Source of the DNA: Sycon ciliatum
Taxonomy: Eukaryota > Porifera > Calcarea > Leucosolenida > Sycettidae
Reading direction: 5' to 3'
Assembly (NCBI RefSeq): GCF_964019385.1
Contig: NC_088643.1
Coordinates: 7,509,495 to 7,573,494, forward strand
DNA: 64,000 nucleotides
In this document: piece after piece, positions 1 to 9,515 of the stretch
Position numbering within the stretch: position 1 is the stretch's first letter
Layout: each line of letters begins with the position of its first letter
Position numbers and translations under genes: made by a program
Notes under the pieces: generated by a model
What the model was told of the DNA's origin: nothing
Databases searched by the model: none
What the model saw: the letters and a program-made list of their open reading frames with translations, nothing else

Positions 1-1139
1 GAAAATTAAGAAAAAAGAAGTGTCTGACAGACGAGTCTAGCGAGTATCAGGGGTGACAGGGTGGTCGAGGAGAGCTAGGGGAGGGCTAGTCTGAGCAACA
101 TTATGGTAGGCAACTTATGCTAAACCTGTTCTGTCTTGCTATGGTCCGGACGTCATCCGGCATCAGGTTCCAGAGTGCATATCCTGCGACGGACGGCCGA
201 GGATGGCTGAATGAGCAGACCATTTGACCTCTGATGACTCAGATCTTACGAACAGTACAGACAATATGGCACTAGCTTTCCCGTGAAGGCACCTCCAGAC
301 AAACACTAGTAGCTTTCCCTCGCACTACAACGTATTTCCAATTGCTTGGCAAACGTTCTGAAGACGTCTGCAGAGTGACTGATCGCATGCCCTCAGTTAT
401 TATTATGCACTTGCATGTGATAAGTAAGGTTAGTTGCAGGTTTTCAGTGCATCTCGCTAAGTATTTACTCTGATAATAGTACAGACTCTGCTAAGCCAGT
501 TGGAAAAGAATTTAGAACTTCCTAGTGGAAGAGATAACAAACAGGACATACTTTACTTACGGCAGCTCTGCTATAGTCCTTCTTTCAGTGCCCAAGAAAG
601 TCCAGCCTCTTCTTCACGCGAATACATTGTATATTATTGTTATTATACTTGTCTGCCGCCATGTTGGAAAACTCAAAATCTCCAACTGGACAACCTGTTA
701 GAGCCAGATTCTCCTTCCGCTCCTTCTGCCGCCAAGTGAAATACTGTACTGCTGTACTTAGACTAAGACAGTACTATAATAACGATCGCCCTCGCTACTC
801 TTCGTCAGCCTTCGCCAGGCGTCTGCGTAGAAATACATGCACTGCAGTTCAGTTAGTAGCCGCTTTCCTCTCCCCTGGATCCACACCACTCAAGAGGCCC
901 TATGGCCATATGCTAGATGTCTGTGAGCAAACAAGGCCCACGCGCAGTACTAACAGTGCGTGTTATTCTACACATCCTTCGTAGACTAGCCTTACTCAAG
1001 TGCTGTACTATACTACACGTGGACTTCGACAATACTTCGAACAGTACCAGTGCGTGGTATTCTACTCATCCTACCTTAGTACGTAGACTAGTCTAACTGA
1101 AGTACATGATTGTACTGCTACACGTAGACTTGGACAATA
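1..1139. repeat. Left copy of a 1.1 kb repeat framing the window
   Basis: This stretch aligns in the same orientation with 62492-63653, with scattered substitutions and small indels (for example the segment beginning GTGTCTGACAGACGAGTC). Its first 385 bases, read on the minus strand, are a very decayed LINE RT 3' end, clearer in the partner at 62489-62877. Positions 776-1190 hold local imperfect repeats of the type ATAACGATCGCC and AGACTAGYCTTACTGAAGT. Short ORFs here have no recognisable domain. Spacing of about 62.5 kb between partners suggests a higher-order duplication. Confidence 0.85.
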
Positions 1140-1965
1140 ATAGTTTAATACAGTAATAACGATCGCCTCCGCTGCTCTTCGTCAACCTTCGGCTCGCCAG
1201 CCAGTATGACTACTGTTATACACAGTGATGGCAAACCTGGCGCAACGAAAACGAGCAAAAAGCTACAGTCCCAACGGAACAAAGAATTGATTGATTGATT
1301 GATTGATTGATTTTTATTTCACGGATCCTCCAGAGGCAAATAGATGCCTATCGAAGGGAGTCTCCTATATAAGTATGGAAAATGAGAAAGTATGTTCGTA
1401 AGGGAGAAGAGGTAGAAGATACATTAGAATATAGAGTGCAGAAGAAGTAAATTCAGTACTTCGGGTAGTACATTGCATGCTAATCATAATGAGAATTAGA
1501 AAAGCAGAATATCGATTGTTACTGGACGATGACGAGACCAGTACGATATTTGACAAAGTGGTCTAACTACAATTCGAAGCAGCAAAGCAGCACACCACCC
1601 AACTTGGATGGGTCATAAATATCAAAGATAAGACTTAGCAAAGAAAGGGGAAGCTTTGCGAAAACGAATTGTACAAGCCGAAAGCCAAACTCCTACTGTA
1701 CTCCTCATGCATGACATTGTGATGGACTAGTTGACTTCAAAACAAGTAGTTGTTTCACACGACGTACGTGCGCTTGCCTTCCCCTCTTTGGTCTTTTCAT
1801 AACCTTCCACCTTCCAAGTTGGAAGGCTGTCGGTTAGCGCTACGGAGATGTGTTGAAGCTAGGTGTCCGGACGTCGAATGTCTCAGTACTCTGTCAGTTT
1901 TGTGCCTAGTTGTTGCACTTTCTGACTGTATTATAGTATCCACTACCAGTGATGGAGAGTTACTC
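1140..1965. other. No gene seen; (GATT)n tract
   Basis: The only clear structure is a short GATT microsatellite at about 1286-1312, followed by TTTTTATTTCACGG, which looks like the 3' tail of a minus-strand retroposon. No open frame with a recognisable domain was found. The right end abuts the first tandem unit. Confidence 0.5.
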
Positions 1966-2143
1966 TTAACCCAGGACAGAAGCGGACCAGGCATCATGAC
2001 TTTGCACATCTATCGTTATGCTGCTTCATTACGCGACCTGTTTTATTATTTGGAAATTTGAGGCCACATGCCACGTACTGCTCTTTTCTCTCCGAAACTC
2101 AACACTTGCAAGCCAGATATGAAAGAAAGAAAAAATCATCAGT

Positions 2144-2215
2144 CACACCACCGGGACTCGAACCAGGGACCTTGCTATTCGCGAGCAATGCTCTAACCAA
2201 CTGAGCTACAGTATG
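2144..2215 (-). pseudogene. tRNA-like sequence, inverted partner 1
   Basis: Read on the minus strand it has a fully pairable 7-bp acceptor (CATACTG with TGGTGTG, including G-U pairs), D arm GCTC/GAGC, A box TAGCTCAGTTGG, anticodon stem TTGCT/AGCAA and a consensus B box GGTTCGAGTCC. The anticodon loop reads CGCGAAT, so position 33 is G instead of the near-universal U. The nominal anticodon CGA does not fit a 4-nt variable region, because Ser tRNAs have a long arm. It is therefore better read as a tRNA-derived repeat promoter than as a working tRNA. Confidence 0.65.
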
Positions 2216-2532
2216 ACTCTTATCCACAGTGATGGTAAATCTATCCTTCTTCGATCAATCAATATCTGGCTTGCAAGTGTTGAGTTTCGGAGAGAAAAGA
2301 GCAGTACGTGGCATGTGGCCTCAAATTTCCAAACACTTTGAAAATTCTCCGTGAAGTCCAAATTTGAAATTGCAATTTGTGTTTGCTCGCAGTGGACATA
2401 GTTTGATGCGCTCCCCATGATATCAAGCGAATGGCCGAGGGCCCTCTTGACTGGTGTGAGTTGCCAGTGTGATGCAAGCCAGATATTGATTGATCGAAGA
2501 AGGATAGATTTACCATCACTGTAGATAAGAGT

Positions 2533-2604
2533 CATACTGTAGCTCAGTTGGTTAGAGCATTGCTCGCGAATAGCAAGGTCCCTGGTTCGCGTCCCGGTGG
2601 TGTG
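2533..2604 (+). pseudogene. tRNA-like sequence, inverted partner 2
   Basis: It has the same fold as the partner at 2144-2215. The B box is GGTTCGCGTCC, one change from the consensus seen in the partner. D arm, anticodon arm and acceptor arm all pair. U33 is again missing, so decoding is unlikely. Pol III transcription remains possible because both internal boxes are present. No T-run terminator follows immediately; TTTTTTC lies at about 2613. Confidence 0.65.
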
Positions 2605-2753
2605 ACTGATGATTTTTTCTTTCTTTCATATCTGGCTTGCAAGTGTTGAGTTTCGGAGAGAAAAGAGCAGTACGTGGCATGTGGCCTCAAATTTCCAAAC
2701 ACTTTGTAAATTCTCCGTGAAGTCCAAATTTGAAATTGTTTTATTATTATTAT

Positions 2754-3025
2754 TAAGAAAAGGGTTTGCTCCCCACACCGGAGCTCGCGCTATTCCGCCG
2801 ACTTTACTTGACACTTGACTGACTCACGACTGCCATCCAGAGCACACGAGAAGTCCCCGAAACACTGTGTATTGAGCAGGGAGTGGTGCTTTCTTGCAGG
2901 TTTGCCGAGTCGAAGGTTCGATGGACTTCTCGTGTGCTCTGGATGGCAGTCGTGAGTCAGTCAAGTGTCAAGTAAAGTCGGCGGAATAGCGCGAGCTCCG
3001 GTGTGGGGAGCAAACCCTTTTCTTA
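2754..3025. repeat. Foldback element with ~100-bp arms
   Basis: The left arm starts TAAGAAAAGGGTTTGCTCCC and the right arm ends in the reverse complement, finishing CCCTTTTCTTA. The arms pair through GAGCTCGCGCTATTCCGCC and the segment CACACGAGAAGTCC, leaving a loop of about 65 bases. No coding frame. Copy 3 keeps it (37605-37876). Copy 2 has only the beginning of the left arm, joined at GCCGA to the flank at 17914. Confidence 0.85.
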
Positions 3026-3076
3026 CAAATCATCGCCGAGGTCGCAACCACTACTTCGTATTATTATTATTATTAT

Positions 3077-4439
3077 TTTTAATATGGCAATAAGTAGGAC
3101 GAGCTGAAGCGACATGTGGACTACTTTATTAACAATGTAAGCGATGGAGACGATGCAAGAAACAACCTAAAGGGTAAGGAAAAATACATGTAAGAAGAAA
3201 AAGGGCAATGGAAAAAAAATAGATGATTCGAACAAGTTTTCGTACAACACTCTTCAGGAATCACCGTTGTACTAAAGAACAAAATGAGAACAAAGGAAAT
3301 AATATAGCAATCAAGGTAGGGTGGCACGATACGATGACAGCACTGGAATATCGAGGTGCGAATTCTCACAAAAGTGTGCAGAAAACAAGGGTATACAAGT
3401 AAGAACTAAGCGTGACAAGTGTGGATCAGCAACAAAAACAAAAAAGTGAGAATGAATGATAATAATAACAATAATAAACAAGAAGGTGACAAAACACATT
3501 TAGGCACAAGTGGGAACAACGTTGCCACACTACACAACAGAACATTATTTGAACAATTTTAGGGTAATAACACTATCTTTCTGGACACACAAATTCGGTG
3601 CGCTGACAAACAGCTTCCAAAACTTGTAACTGCAAAAGATAACCATGACGAGCACGGCACAAAACAGAAAAACAGGAATCAGAATAAGTACGACAACAGT
3701 CAGTACTAGAAACTGATTGTATTCTGAAGACTTGTTATTAATATTAACTGGTTTGAGGGAAAGAGACACTTGTTATTAAATAATTAATTTCACGGTTCGC
3801 GTGAGACTCGGCCAAAGGCCCAGTTTTCCGCATCCGCAGGAACGCCACCACCCTCTTGGATCAAGGCGCAGATGCAGCTCCTAAGCGGTGGGAGGTGAGT
3901 AGATCAGACCCACCACAAAGTGGTCAAAGACCGAAATCCCATTCACTGCATCCATGTTTCCCTCGTGCCAGGCCACGAGTTCCCAATTATCTGTGGGTCG
4001 CAGCACGGCTGGAAAAAATCCTTCCGCTTCCAAGCAGGACTTGAACCTGGTACCCTCTGTTTCTCAATCATGGTCTTAGACCATCCCACTATGCCTGCCT
4101 GTTATTACGAGACCTAAAATTGTTCACCCTTGTTTTCTGCACACTTTTGTGAGAATTCGTACCTCGATATTCCAGTGCTGTCATTGTATCGTGTCACCCT
4201 ACCTTGATTGCTATATTATTTCCTTTGTTCTCATTTTGTTCTTTAGTACAACGGTGATTCCTGAAGAGTGTTGTACGAAAACTTGTTCGAATCATCTATT
4301 TTTTCCATTGCCCTTTTTCTTCTTACATGTATTTTTCCTTACCCTTTAGGTTGTTTCTTGCATCGTCTCCATCGCTTACATTGTTAATAAAGTAGTCCAC
4401 ATGTCGCTTCAGCTCGTCCTACTTATTGCCATATTAAAA
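3077..4439. mobile_element. Long-TIR foldback element (~315-bp arms)
   Basis: It starts TTTTAATATGGCAATAAG and ends with the reverse complement CTTATTGCCATATTAAAA. The arms run about 3077-3391 and 4124-4439, so the same short frames are read on the minus strand at 3121-3369 and the plus strand at 4149-4349. No transposase is encoded, so it is non-autonomous; superfamily undetermined. In copy 1 it carries a SINE-like insert at 3741-4099. Equivalents without the insert lie at 17954-18948 and 37931-38927. Confidence 0.8.
3741..4099 (-). mobile_element. tRNA-derived SINE-like insertion, copy 1 only
   Basis: The 359-bp insert is flanked by the 8-bp duplication TGTTATTA (3733-3740 and 4100-4107). 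The uninterrupted site is seen in copies 2 and 3 (CTTGTTATTACGAGACC). Read on the minus strand, the end next to 4099 is tRNA-like, with GGGATGGTCTAAGACC and B box GGTTCAAGTCC, which recalls a Leu-type tRNA head. The opposite end is AT-rich with TTAATTTCACGG. A second CTTGTTATTA at 3769-3778 inside the insert may reflect a partial internal duplication. Confidence 0.7.
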
Positions 4440-4505
4440 TTAGTGTCTCCTCGTCGAATTTTTTTAATTATTATTATTATTAATATATACCTGGTGTACC
4501 ATATA

Positions 4506-4701
4506 CAGTCAACTTCGCTAATAACGACTGTGGATATAACAACAACTCGCGAATAACGACAGAATGTCCATGCCCAGAGCAAAGTCCAATCCAACTGTAA
4601 TGCATAATGACTCTTAATGAGACTTCGGGTATAACGACACTTCGCGAATAAGGACACCTTTTTGATGCCTCGCCGAGCGTCGTTATAAGCGAAGTTGACT
4701 G
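4506..4701. mobile_element. pogo/Tigger-type MITE, 196 bp
   Basis: Terminal inverted repeats CAGTCAACTTCGCTAATAAC and its near complement ending GCGAAGTTGACTG are flanked by TA on both sides (4504-4505, 4702-4703). The CAGT start and TA target match pogo-like Tc1/mariner elements. No transposase is present. In copies 2 and 3 the same MITE is split by a hAT element; here the matching place reads ATAATGACTCTTAATGAG, which looks like an excision scar. Confidence 0.85.
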
Positions 4702-4703
4702 TA

Positions 4704-5992
4704 CGCGGGCCAAAGAAAGTGGAAACCTGAAACACGATCATGGCGATCGGGCAGGACTTTTCGCCTTCATCAAGTTTTCCAGGTACGCGTGCTCGAGTGT
4801 AGTCTAGTAGAAATGAAAATGTAGCCACCACGTCCCCGACTTCCACCTCTAAGACAACCTGAAAACAATTCTAAACCTACTTGTACTTCTTGTTGAGCAA
4901 AGAAAAAATGCAGTAGGTCTAGCCACCACGTCCCCGACCTCCATCCCTATGCTATGTGGTATCACGCTTAGCCTTAGGACCGGGTTCCACTGCGGCTCCG
5001 CTGCTCGTCATCCGCGGCTTAAAACGTCATCATTACCATCGTGACCGCGGCTCGAGCTGGAGCAGCGAGGCCGCGGCTCACCGCGAGCTTTCGCAACGAT
5101 TCTTGATCAAAACCTGCGAGCCGGTGCACAAATCTATAATACACGTACTTGAAGTAATTGTTATTAATATTATTGTAGGGTTTGAGAGGCTATGACTAAG
5201 AGAAGGAGCCAATATTGCAATAATGACGTGGGCGCCTGCTGTGAGCCTCTCATCGTCTCGACTCCAGGACGACAACACTGCACTGCATAAAGAGCACACG
5301 TGACGTCGGTTTTCGGCCTCTTTGGCTTCGTCTACGTGGGGCTACTACATAGTCATTGGAGAATTTGTACCCAATCATGGGACATGTACGTACACGTACT
5401 ACATGTTGTAGGGGGTCCCGAAATTCAAGCTGAGTCGACTGCCTGATCACGGATCGTAGCTGCATTCGAGGGTATAGTGCCTGTTGGCTTGGTAGTGTTG
5501 CACACGTAAGAATAACGCGTTGTAGGATCAAGTCCAAGTCTTTAGCTGGCGTTTCCCAATAATGACGTGGGCGCCAACTGCGAGCCTCTCATCGTCTCGA
5601 CTCGATCAAGAGTCGAGACCGACAACATAGTAATTAATTATTAATGCATGAAGAGTACACGTGATGTCGGTCTTCGGCAGGCTTTGGCTTCATCTACGCG
5701 TAGTATACGTGGCCACGCTTTGGCTTCGTCTACTACGTCACTACTCACTAGTACGTGGCCACGTAGACGAAGCGCAGCCAAAGTTAAAGCTAAAGGGGCC
5801 GAGGAACGACGTCGACATGACGTGTACGTGGGGCTACTGCATAGTCATTGTACGTAACGCGTTGTTCAATCAAGTCCAAGACACTGACTTAGTCTTTAGC
5901 TGGCGTGTCCCCATCGCATGGTCACTACCAACCGTGTGTAAAAATATAAGTGGTTGTGGATTCGCCCACATAATAGCATGGCTTTTGGCGCG
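4704..5992. other. GC-rich promoter-upstream region with a ~345-bp tandem duplication
   Basis: No domain-bearing frame is present. The region includes two imperfect direct repeats, about 5212-5555 and 5556-5912. Both contain AATAATGACGTGGGCGCC, GAGCCTCTCATCGTCTCGAC, a TACGTGGGGCTACT block and GTCTTTAGCTGGCGT, in the same order. CACGTG and TGACGT motifs recur (about 5297, 5658), and TACGTGGCCACG palindromes lie at about 5705-5765. It leads directly into the TATA promoter at 5993. Copies at 19632-20914 and 41940-43219. Confidence 0.65.
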
Positions 5993-6027
5993 TATATAAA
6001 GGGCTTTGGCAGAGATTTATTTCAGTT
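5993..6027 (+). promoter_or_regulatory. TATA box plus initiator (P1)
   Basis: TATATAAA at 5993-6000 is followed by TCAGTT at 6022-6027. The initiator A at 6024 lies 31 bases after the first T, which is the standard Pol II spacing. The same pair is conserved at 20915-20949 and 43220-43254. A diverged second version on the opposite strand (15105-15144) keeps the TTCAGTTG initiator, supporting a functional element rather than chance. Confidence 0.7.
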
Positions 6028-6560
6028 GTAGCGAGTATCAGTAGCTAACACTACTACTAGTAGTTCCCGACGCTTGCCTTCCTACTGAACAGATTTCAAT
6101 TCTTCTCTAGATTTACTGATGGTGTTGCTGTCCCGCTGTAGCTAGGCGAATACACTGATTGTCGCAGTTGAAAGTCAAATTCTCTGCTAACTAGTACGAG
6201 GCTGCTTGTATCACTGTATGCTGGATTGCTACTCGGCGCAGTTGCTTGGCCATTGTCCTTTGATAACTGCAGCTGCTTGGTTTCTAAAGCCAAGCAGCTG
6301 CAGTTGCAGTTATCAAAGGACAATGGCCAAGCAACTGCGCCGAGTAGCAATCCAGCATACAGTGATACAAGCAGGGAAGAAAGAAAAACACTGGAACAGG
6401 AAGAATCTCTTAGAATGCAGAATTCGGCAGAAGCTCAGCTAGACGGATCGAAGACTCTCACTACCACGGACGGTAAGGTGAACTTTTAAGGCTTGAAAGT
6501 CTGCTTACTAATTTTGCTGAATTATCCCGTTGTTCTCAGTTATTTTTGCGCACTAAAGCA
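6024..6560 (+). other. Unrecognised exon-like gene fragment downstream of P1
   Basis: After P1 there is a good 3' splice site, TTCAATTCTTCTCTAG, ending at 6110. Further on, an exon-like segment ends at 6472 with donor GGTAAGGTG. The intron 6473-6539 (67 nt) contains a branch-like TACTAAT and ends GTTGTTCTCAG. A frame runs through the hairpin and reads SREERKTLEQEESL then SAEAQLDGSKTLTTTDG up to the donor. A stop follows soon after the acceptor. A paralogous exon is found on the minus strand at 14855-15001. I recognise no protein family; this may be a duplicated remnant. Confidence 0.4.
6203..6373. repeat. Snap-back hairpin H1, ~80-bp arms
   Basis: TGCTTGTATCACTGTATGCT on the left pairs with its complement ending AGCAGG-side at 6373. 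The loop is TTTCTAAAG between CTTGG and CCAAG. The arms match almost perfectly, except for an extra six bases (AGTTGC) in the right arm. It lies inside an exon-like frame, so opposite strands encode similar short peptides. The same hairpin recurs at 10317 (right arm cut), 21125, 29874 (cut), 43430 and at the centre of the large palindrome near 55803. Confidence 0.9.
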
Positions 6561-6944
6561 AAGTTTCGTTGCGTTGCTTGTGTCGGGACTATCACACTAG
6601 GTTTTGTCGATCATCCCTAGCTCTAGCACTGCGTAGATGTTCACTTCAAATGCATGTGCAAGCATTTGTGGGATATGAATAAAAATGGTATGTTCAGTTT
6701 TCTGTGTGCACCCCCAAACTGGGCCAAAGCAATTTTGTCCGACAAGGCTTTATGGCCCAGTATCTGCAATACTGGACCTTAGTTAGGGCTATTTTTCACA
6801 AAATGACGTTTTTCTGCTTTTGTCATCTAGAGGTATCTAGTGATCAAAAGGCAAAGTATTAGACGGAACAAATCAATATCGATGACCCAGAAGCTTCTTA
6901 AACAAACATACATGTAGGTACATGTCAGGAAATACAACAATTTA
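6561..6944. other. No gene seen
   Basis: No coding or repeat structure recognised in copy 1. This stretch contains the uninterrupted site TCTAGAGGTATCTAG at about 6829, where the gypsy element sits in copy 2. The only notable words are a polyadenylation-like AATAAA at about 6679 and the pair CCAGTATCTGCAATACTGG at about 6758. Confidence 0.5.
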
Positions 6945-7388
6945 TCACAGCGTTTTCCACATCGAAATACATTGTGTTACAAAAGGCAGTGAATAAATCA
7001 GCCATCCAGTTGTTGTTGCACAACAACTCTCGGGCAACCTCTGGCGTAGAGCATGGATGGTCTTGATCCTCATCACTCCGCACCAATTAAAATTTCTTGA
7101 ACACCATCCCAAGTCTGCTGAAAACTCACAGAAGCACAGAAGTGCAGAAGCCTGACCAACAAGTGTATTATTCGTCAGCCCACGTTTATTGTCTGCACAG
7201 GAGCCGGGGCGATATACAGCACATACACAGATCTGTGTGCCCTGTGGTTCAGTTATGATAATCCAGAGCATATCCTGGTCGGTGCAGTCGGTGTCCAGCT
7301 GTCTATCTGGTAGGCCAGCCTTCACCCAGATTGCAATCCCACCACCATAGTAATAATTATTATGCTGTCCTGTCGCGCTATAGCACAT
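6945..7388 (-). pseudogene. LINE APE-type endonuclease fragment
   Basis: The minus frame contains YYGGGIAIWVKAGL, then DMLWIIIT and CAVYRPGS. This is the middle of an apurinic-type endonuclease of a non-LTR retrotransposon (GG.AI.V, then the YRP block). The N-terminal catalytic Asn/Glu region and the GDFN and SDH blocks are missing, and the frame runs on into unrelated sequence. Dead fragment. Copies at 27150-27594 and 44172-44615. Confidence 0.7.
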
Positions 7389-7397
7389 TATCAGGTT

Positions 7398-7523
<126 letters not shown>

Positions 7524-7671
7524 GTTGTGACGGTGGTGGTGGTGATGGTTGTGATTTTGATTCAGTTAGAAAGCCCTGGCTGCATCAATGATGTGCATGC
7601 ATGCACATGCCATGCAGGCTGTTTCCCGTGTGTCACGTGATCGTCGCCTTTGGAGTCGACCAATGACATTA

Positions 7672-8066
7672 GGGACCTTTCGCACCCCGCGTACGGATAC
7701 GAAACGAATGCTGATTCGTCACCTGGGTTCGAGGATTCGTCAGAGTCCCTGCGGAGAACTCGTTTTCACGAATGGAAGCCTCTTCATTCGTGGCACGCTC
7801 CGAATCCGTCAGGTACACATTTATTTGGATAGATACACATGTTTTGCAAGGTACACATTTTTCCCTTGATTCCATGATCCATGCACGTGTGCGTGCAAAA
7901 ACCCGTAGGTCTACGCCAAACTACCGGCGCCCGCGGCCGTATTCGTAGTTGCCATGCACATTTGCATGACGACTCGCGAAACCTGAAATCTGTTTTCAAC
8001 GAAACGATTACGAGCCGAATCAAACTTTCGTTTCGCATTCGTTTCGTAGCAAATGCGAAAGGTCCC
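7672..8066. mobile_element. 395-bp TA-flanked MITE
   Basis: Terminal repeats GGGACCTTTCGCA and TGCGAAAGGTCCC are flanked by TA (7670-7671, 8067-8068). Copy 2 has the clean single site GACATTATTATC at about 27831. Copies 44977-45371 and 57944-58338 are the same length. The interior has further inverted words such as CGAAACGAATGC but no transposase. TA target and MITE size fit a Tc1/mariner-like origin; superfamily unproven. Confidence 0.85.
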
Positions 8067-8142
8067 TATTATCAAACTGCACCGGCTGGAAAGCGCGGTC
8101 CTGCCTGCTCAAAAGTCAAAGGTGATGGAACTGGATCAACCG

Positions 8143-8164
8143 CCCGTCGTCAAGTGACGACGGG
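8143..8164. repeat. 22-bp perfect palindrome, left of the nuclease-like pseudogene
   Basis: The half-site CCCGTCGTCA(A) meets its complement with no spacer. Downstream, GGGYAGGAACSGATTC is repeated at about 8162 and 8187. The same palindrome core occurs inside the larger palindrome at 9328-9377, and with a partial duplication at about 59931-59960. Confidence 0.8.
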
Positions 8165-8954
8165 TAGGAACCGATTCGACTTGACCATGGGCAGGAACGG
8201 ATTCCAGTTGACTCAAGCCTCTTGTACGGGCAAAAATACAATCTTGATCAATAATAGAAATGAAACTAAAACCCAAAAACAATTTTAAAATGTAAAGAAT
8301 TCAAACAAATGAAAAGAACCCAAAGTTAAAGAAAAGAACCCAACCAGCTGCACACGGAGCGCACAAGAGGCAACAGCATAATAAATAAGTAAGCTTCCTC
8401 AAAAACCTATCCGTGAAACCATTAATTTAGACCGGAACTTGGACCTCCGACACATCTAGTGCAGCAGACGAAGCACCAGCCTCCAGAAATACGGGACGTC
8501 CGAACAGCTTCCTGCAGCCTCGAAGACACATAATACAAGACCTAAGTAGCGAGAAAGACAACTTACATCGAATATAGGCCACGACGTGACAATACTGCTC
8601 GGACTTCTTTGCTGCCAGAAGAGCGACCACCCTTGCGTATAATGCCGATGTCGCCTTCCCCATCCCTTCACTTGCCGCCATCGCCACTGGAACAATGCCT
8701 GCTCCACGTTCCTCACCCGTTCCTCAGAATGTCGTATTTTCTCCTCTCTCGTGGCGTTGGTACACAGTGGCACGTGGTGCAGATCGATTTGAGCGAGCAT
8801 ATGGGTTGAACACCCGAACATCAAGAAGGGTTCGCTCAAATCGACTGCCGCACAAACCACTGGCAGCCACATCCAGTCGTGCATTGTTCTCCACATTAGC
8901 AGTACGATATCTCAACTCAGAACTGCTCACCAGTCGGCGGCTGCTACACAGGTT

Positions 8955-9150
8955 GTTGTTGTTGTTGTTGTATACTTTATTTATAGTGGAAAATCAAAAC
9001 AGGCAAAATGCCTAATAACATTGGACCCACTGTGAATAACATGTTAAAGGATATTGTGGAGAAAAAAAGAAAAAAAAAAAAAAAAAGTAGATACAAGAGA
9101 AAAAGAGGAAGGAAAAAATGACGGAAGGTTGGTTGCAATGAACATAATAT
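8955..9150 (-). mobile_element. 196-bp retroposon 3' end, copy 1 only
   Basis: Flanked by CAGGTT (8949-8954 and 9151-9156). Copies 2 and 3 have the uninterrupted ACACAGGTTCAGTGG. The left edge is (GTT)n, so on the minus strand it ends in an (AAC)n tail, typical of a 5'-truncated LINE or SINE. The interior has TATACTTTATTTATAGTGG and a purine-rich AAAAAAGAAA run. No protein. Confidence 0.75.
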
Positions 9151-9327
9151 CAGGTTCAGTGGAGACTTTCGAGCACTCCTGATTCAACAACTGGGCAGTT
9201 GTGTCCCGATTAGCGTTATGTCGTATCGACGGGAAACCTCCACGGGGACATGAAAGCGAGTCCAACACATTGATTTCATGGCCACAGGAGCAGTGGGATG
9301 GAAGCTTTGCAGGTGTTCCCCCATAAC

Positions 9328-9377
9328 GGATTCCGTTCCTGCCCGTCGTCACTTGACGACGGGCAGGAACGGAATCC
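9328..9377. repeat. 50-bp near-perfect palindrome
   Basis: GGATTCCGTTCCTGCCCGTC pairs with the complement ending GGAACGGAATCC, with essentially no loop. It sits just upstream (minus sense) of the nuclease-like pseudogene, whose frame begins about where the palindrome ends. Equivalents lie near 28893-28942, 46436-46485 and 56830-56880. Confidence 0.9.
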
Positions 9378-9515
9378 ACTGCGTTCATTGGCTCACGAAC
9401 CTACTTGGTGCGTATTCCGTAAATACAAGGACAACGGAAAGCGCGTGCATGCATGCTCATTAACTTTCCCAAAGACTTGAAAGAGACTTTGGCTTGGGAA
9501 GTTGGGTGCACACGT

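Larger units (their letters stand above)
2044..2740. repeat. Inverted module carrying two tRNA-like sequences
   Basis: A segment with the tRNA-like sequence and flank GCAAGCCAGATATGAAAG occurs at 2044-2260 on the minus strand and again at about 2525-2740 on the plus strand, so the module can fold on itself. The motif AGTACGTGGCATGTGGCC appears in both arms. The middle (2340-2480) has no recognisable gene. Copies lie at 17148-17850 and 36892-37590. Confidence 0.8.
8427..9388 (-). pseudogene. Broken repeat ORF with PD-(D/E)XK-like block
   Basis: Minus-strand pieces in changing frames read LPSHCSCGHEINVLDSLSC, then GGFPSIRHNANRD, then ARLDVAASG, LLDVRVFNPYARSN, SEERVRNVEQA, and finally YIRCKLSFSLLRSCIMCLRG before a stop at 8427. 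From memory this matches a protein abundant in sponge and cnidarian assemblies, found downstream of reverse transcriptase. The pair ARLD...LDVRVFNP resembles a PD-(D/E)XK nuclease core; that reading is inference. At least three frameshifts kill it. In this copy it is also split by a 196-bp insert. Other copies: 28194-28953, 45737-46496 and 56819-57578. Confidence 0.55.

Noticed and set aside
2533-2604. Functional tRNA-Ser(CGA) gene
   Set aside because: U33 is absent and the variable region is far too short for a Ser tRNA; the sequence sits in an inverted repeat module.
3121-3369. Hydrophobic 82-residue frame repeated on both strands, resembling a small membrane protein
   Set aside because: It lies in the arms of a foldback element, so the mirror copy is a consequence of the inverted repeat; it has no start context or known domain.
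8427-9015. Plus-strand frames opposite the nuclease-like pseudogene (for example 8695-9015)
   Set aside because: They are antisense shadows; only the minus strand shows the conserved RHN, RLD and DVRVFNP blocks.
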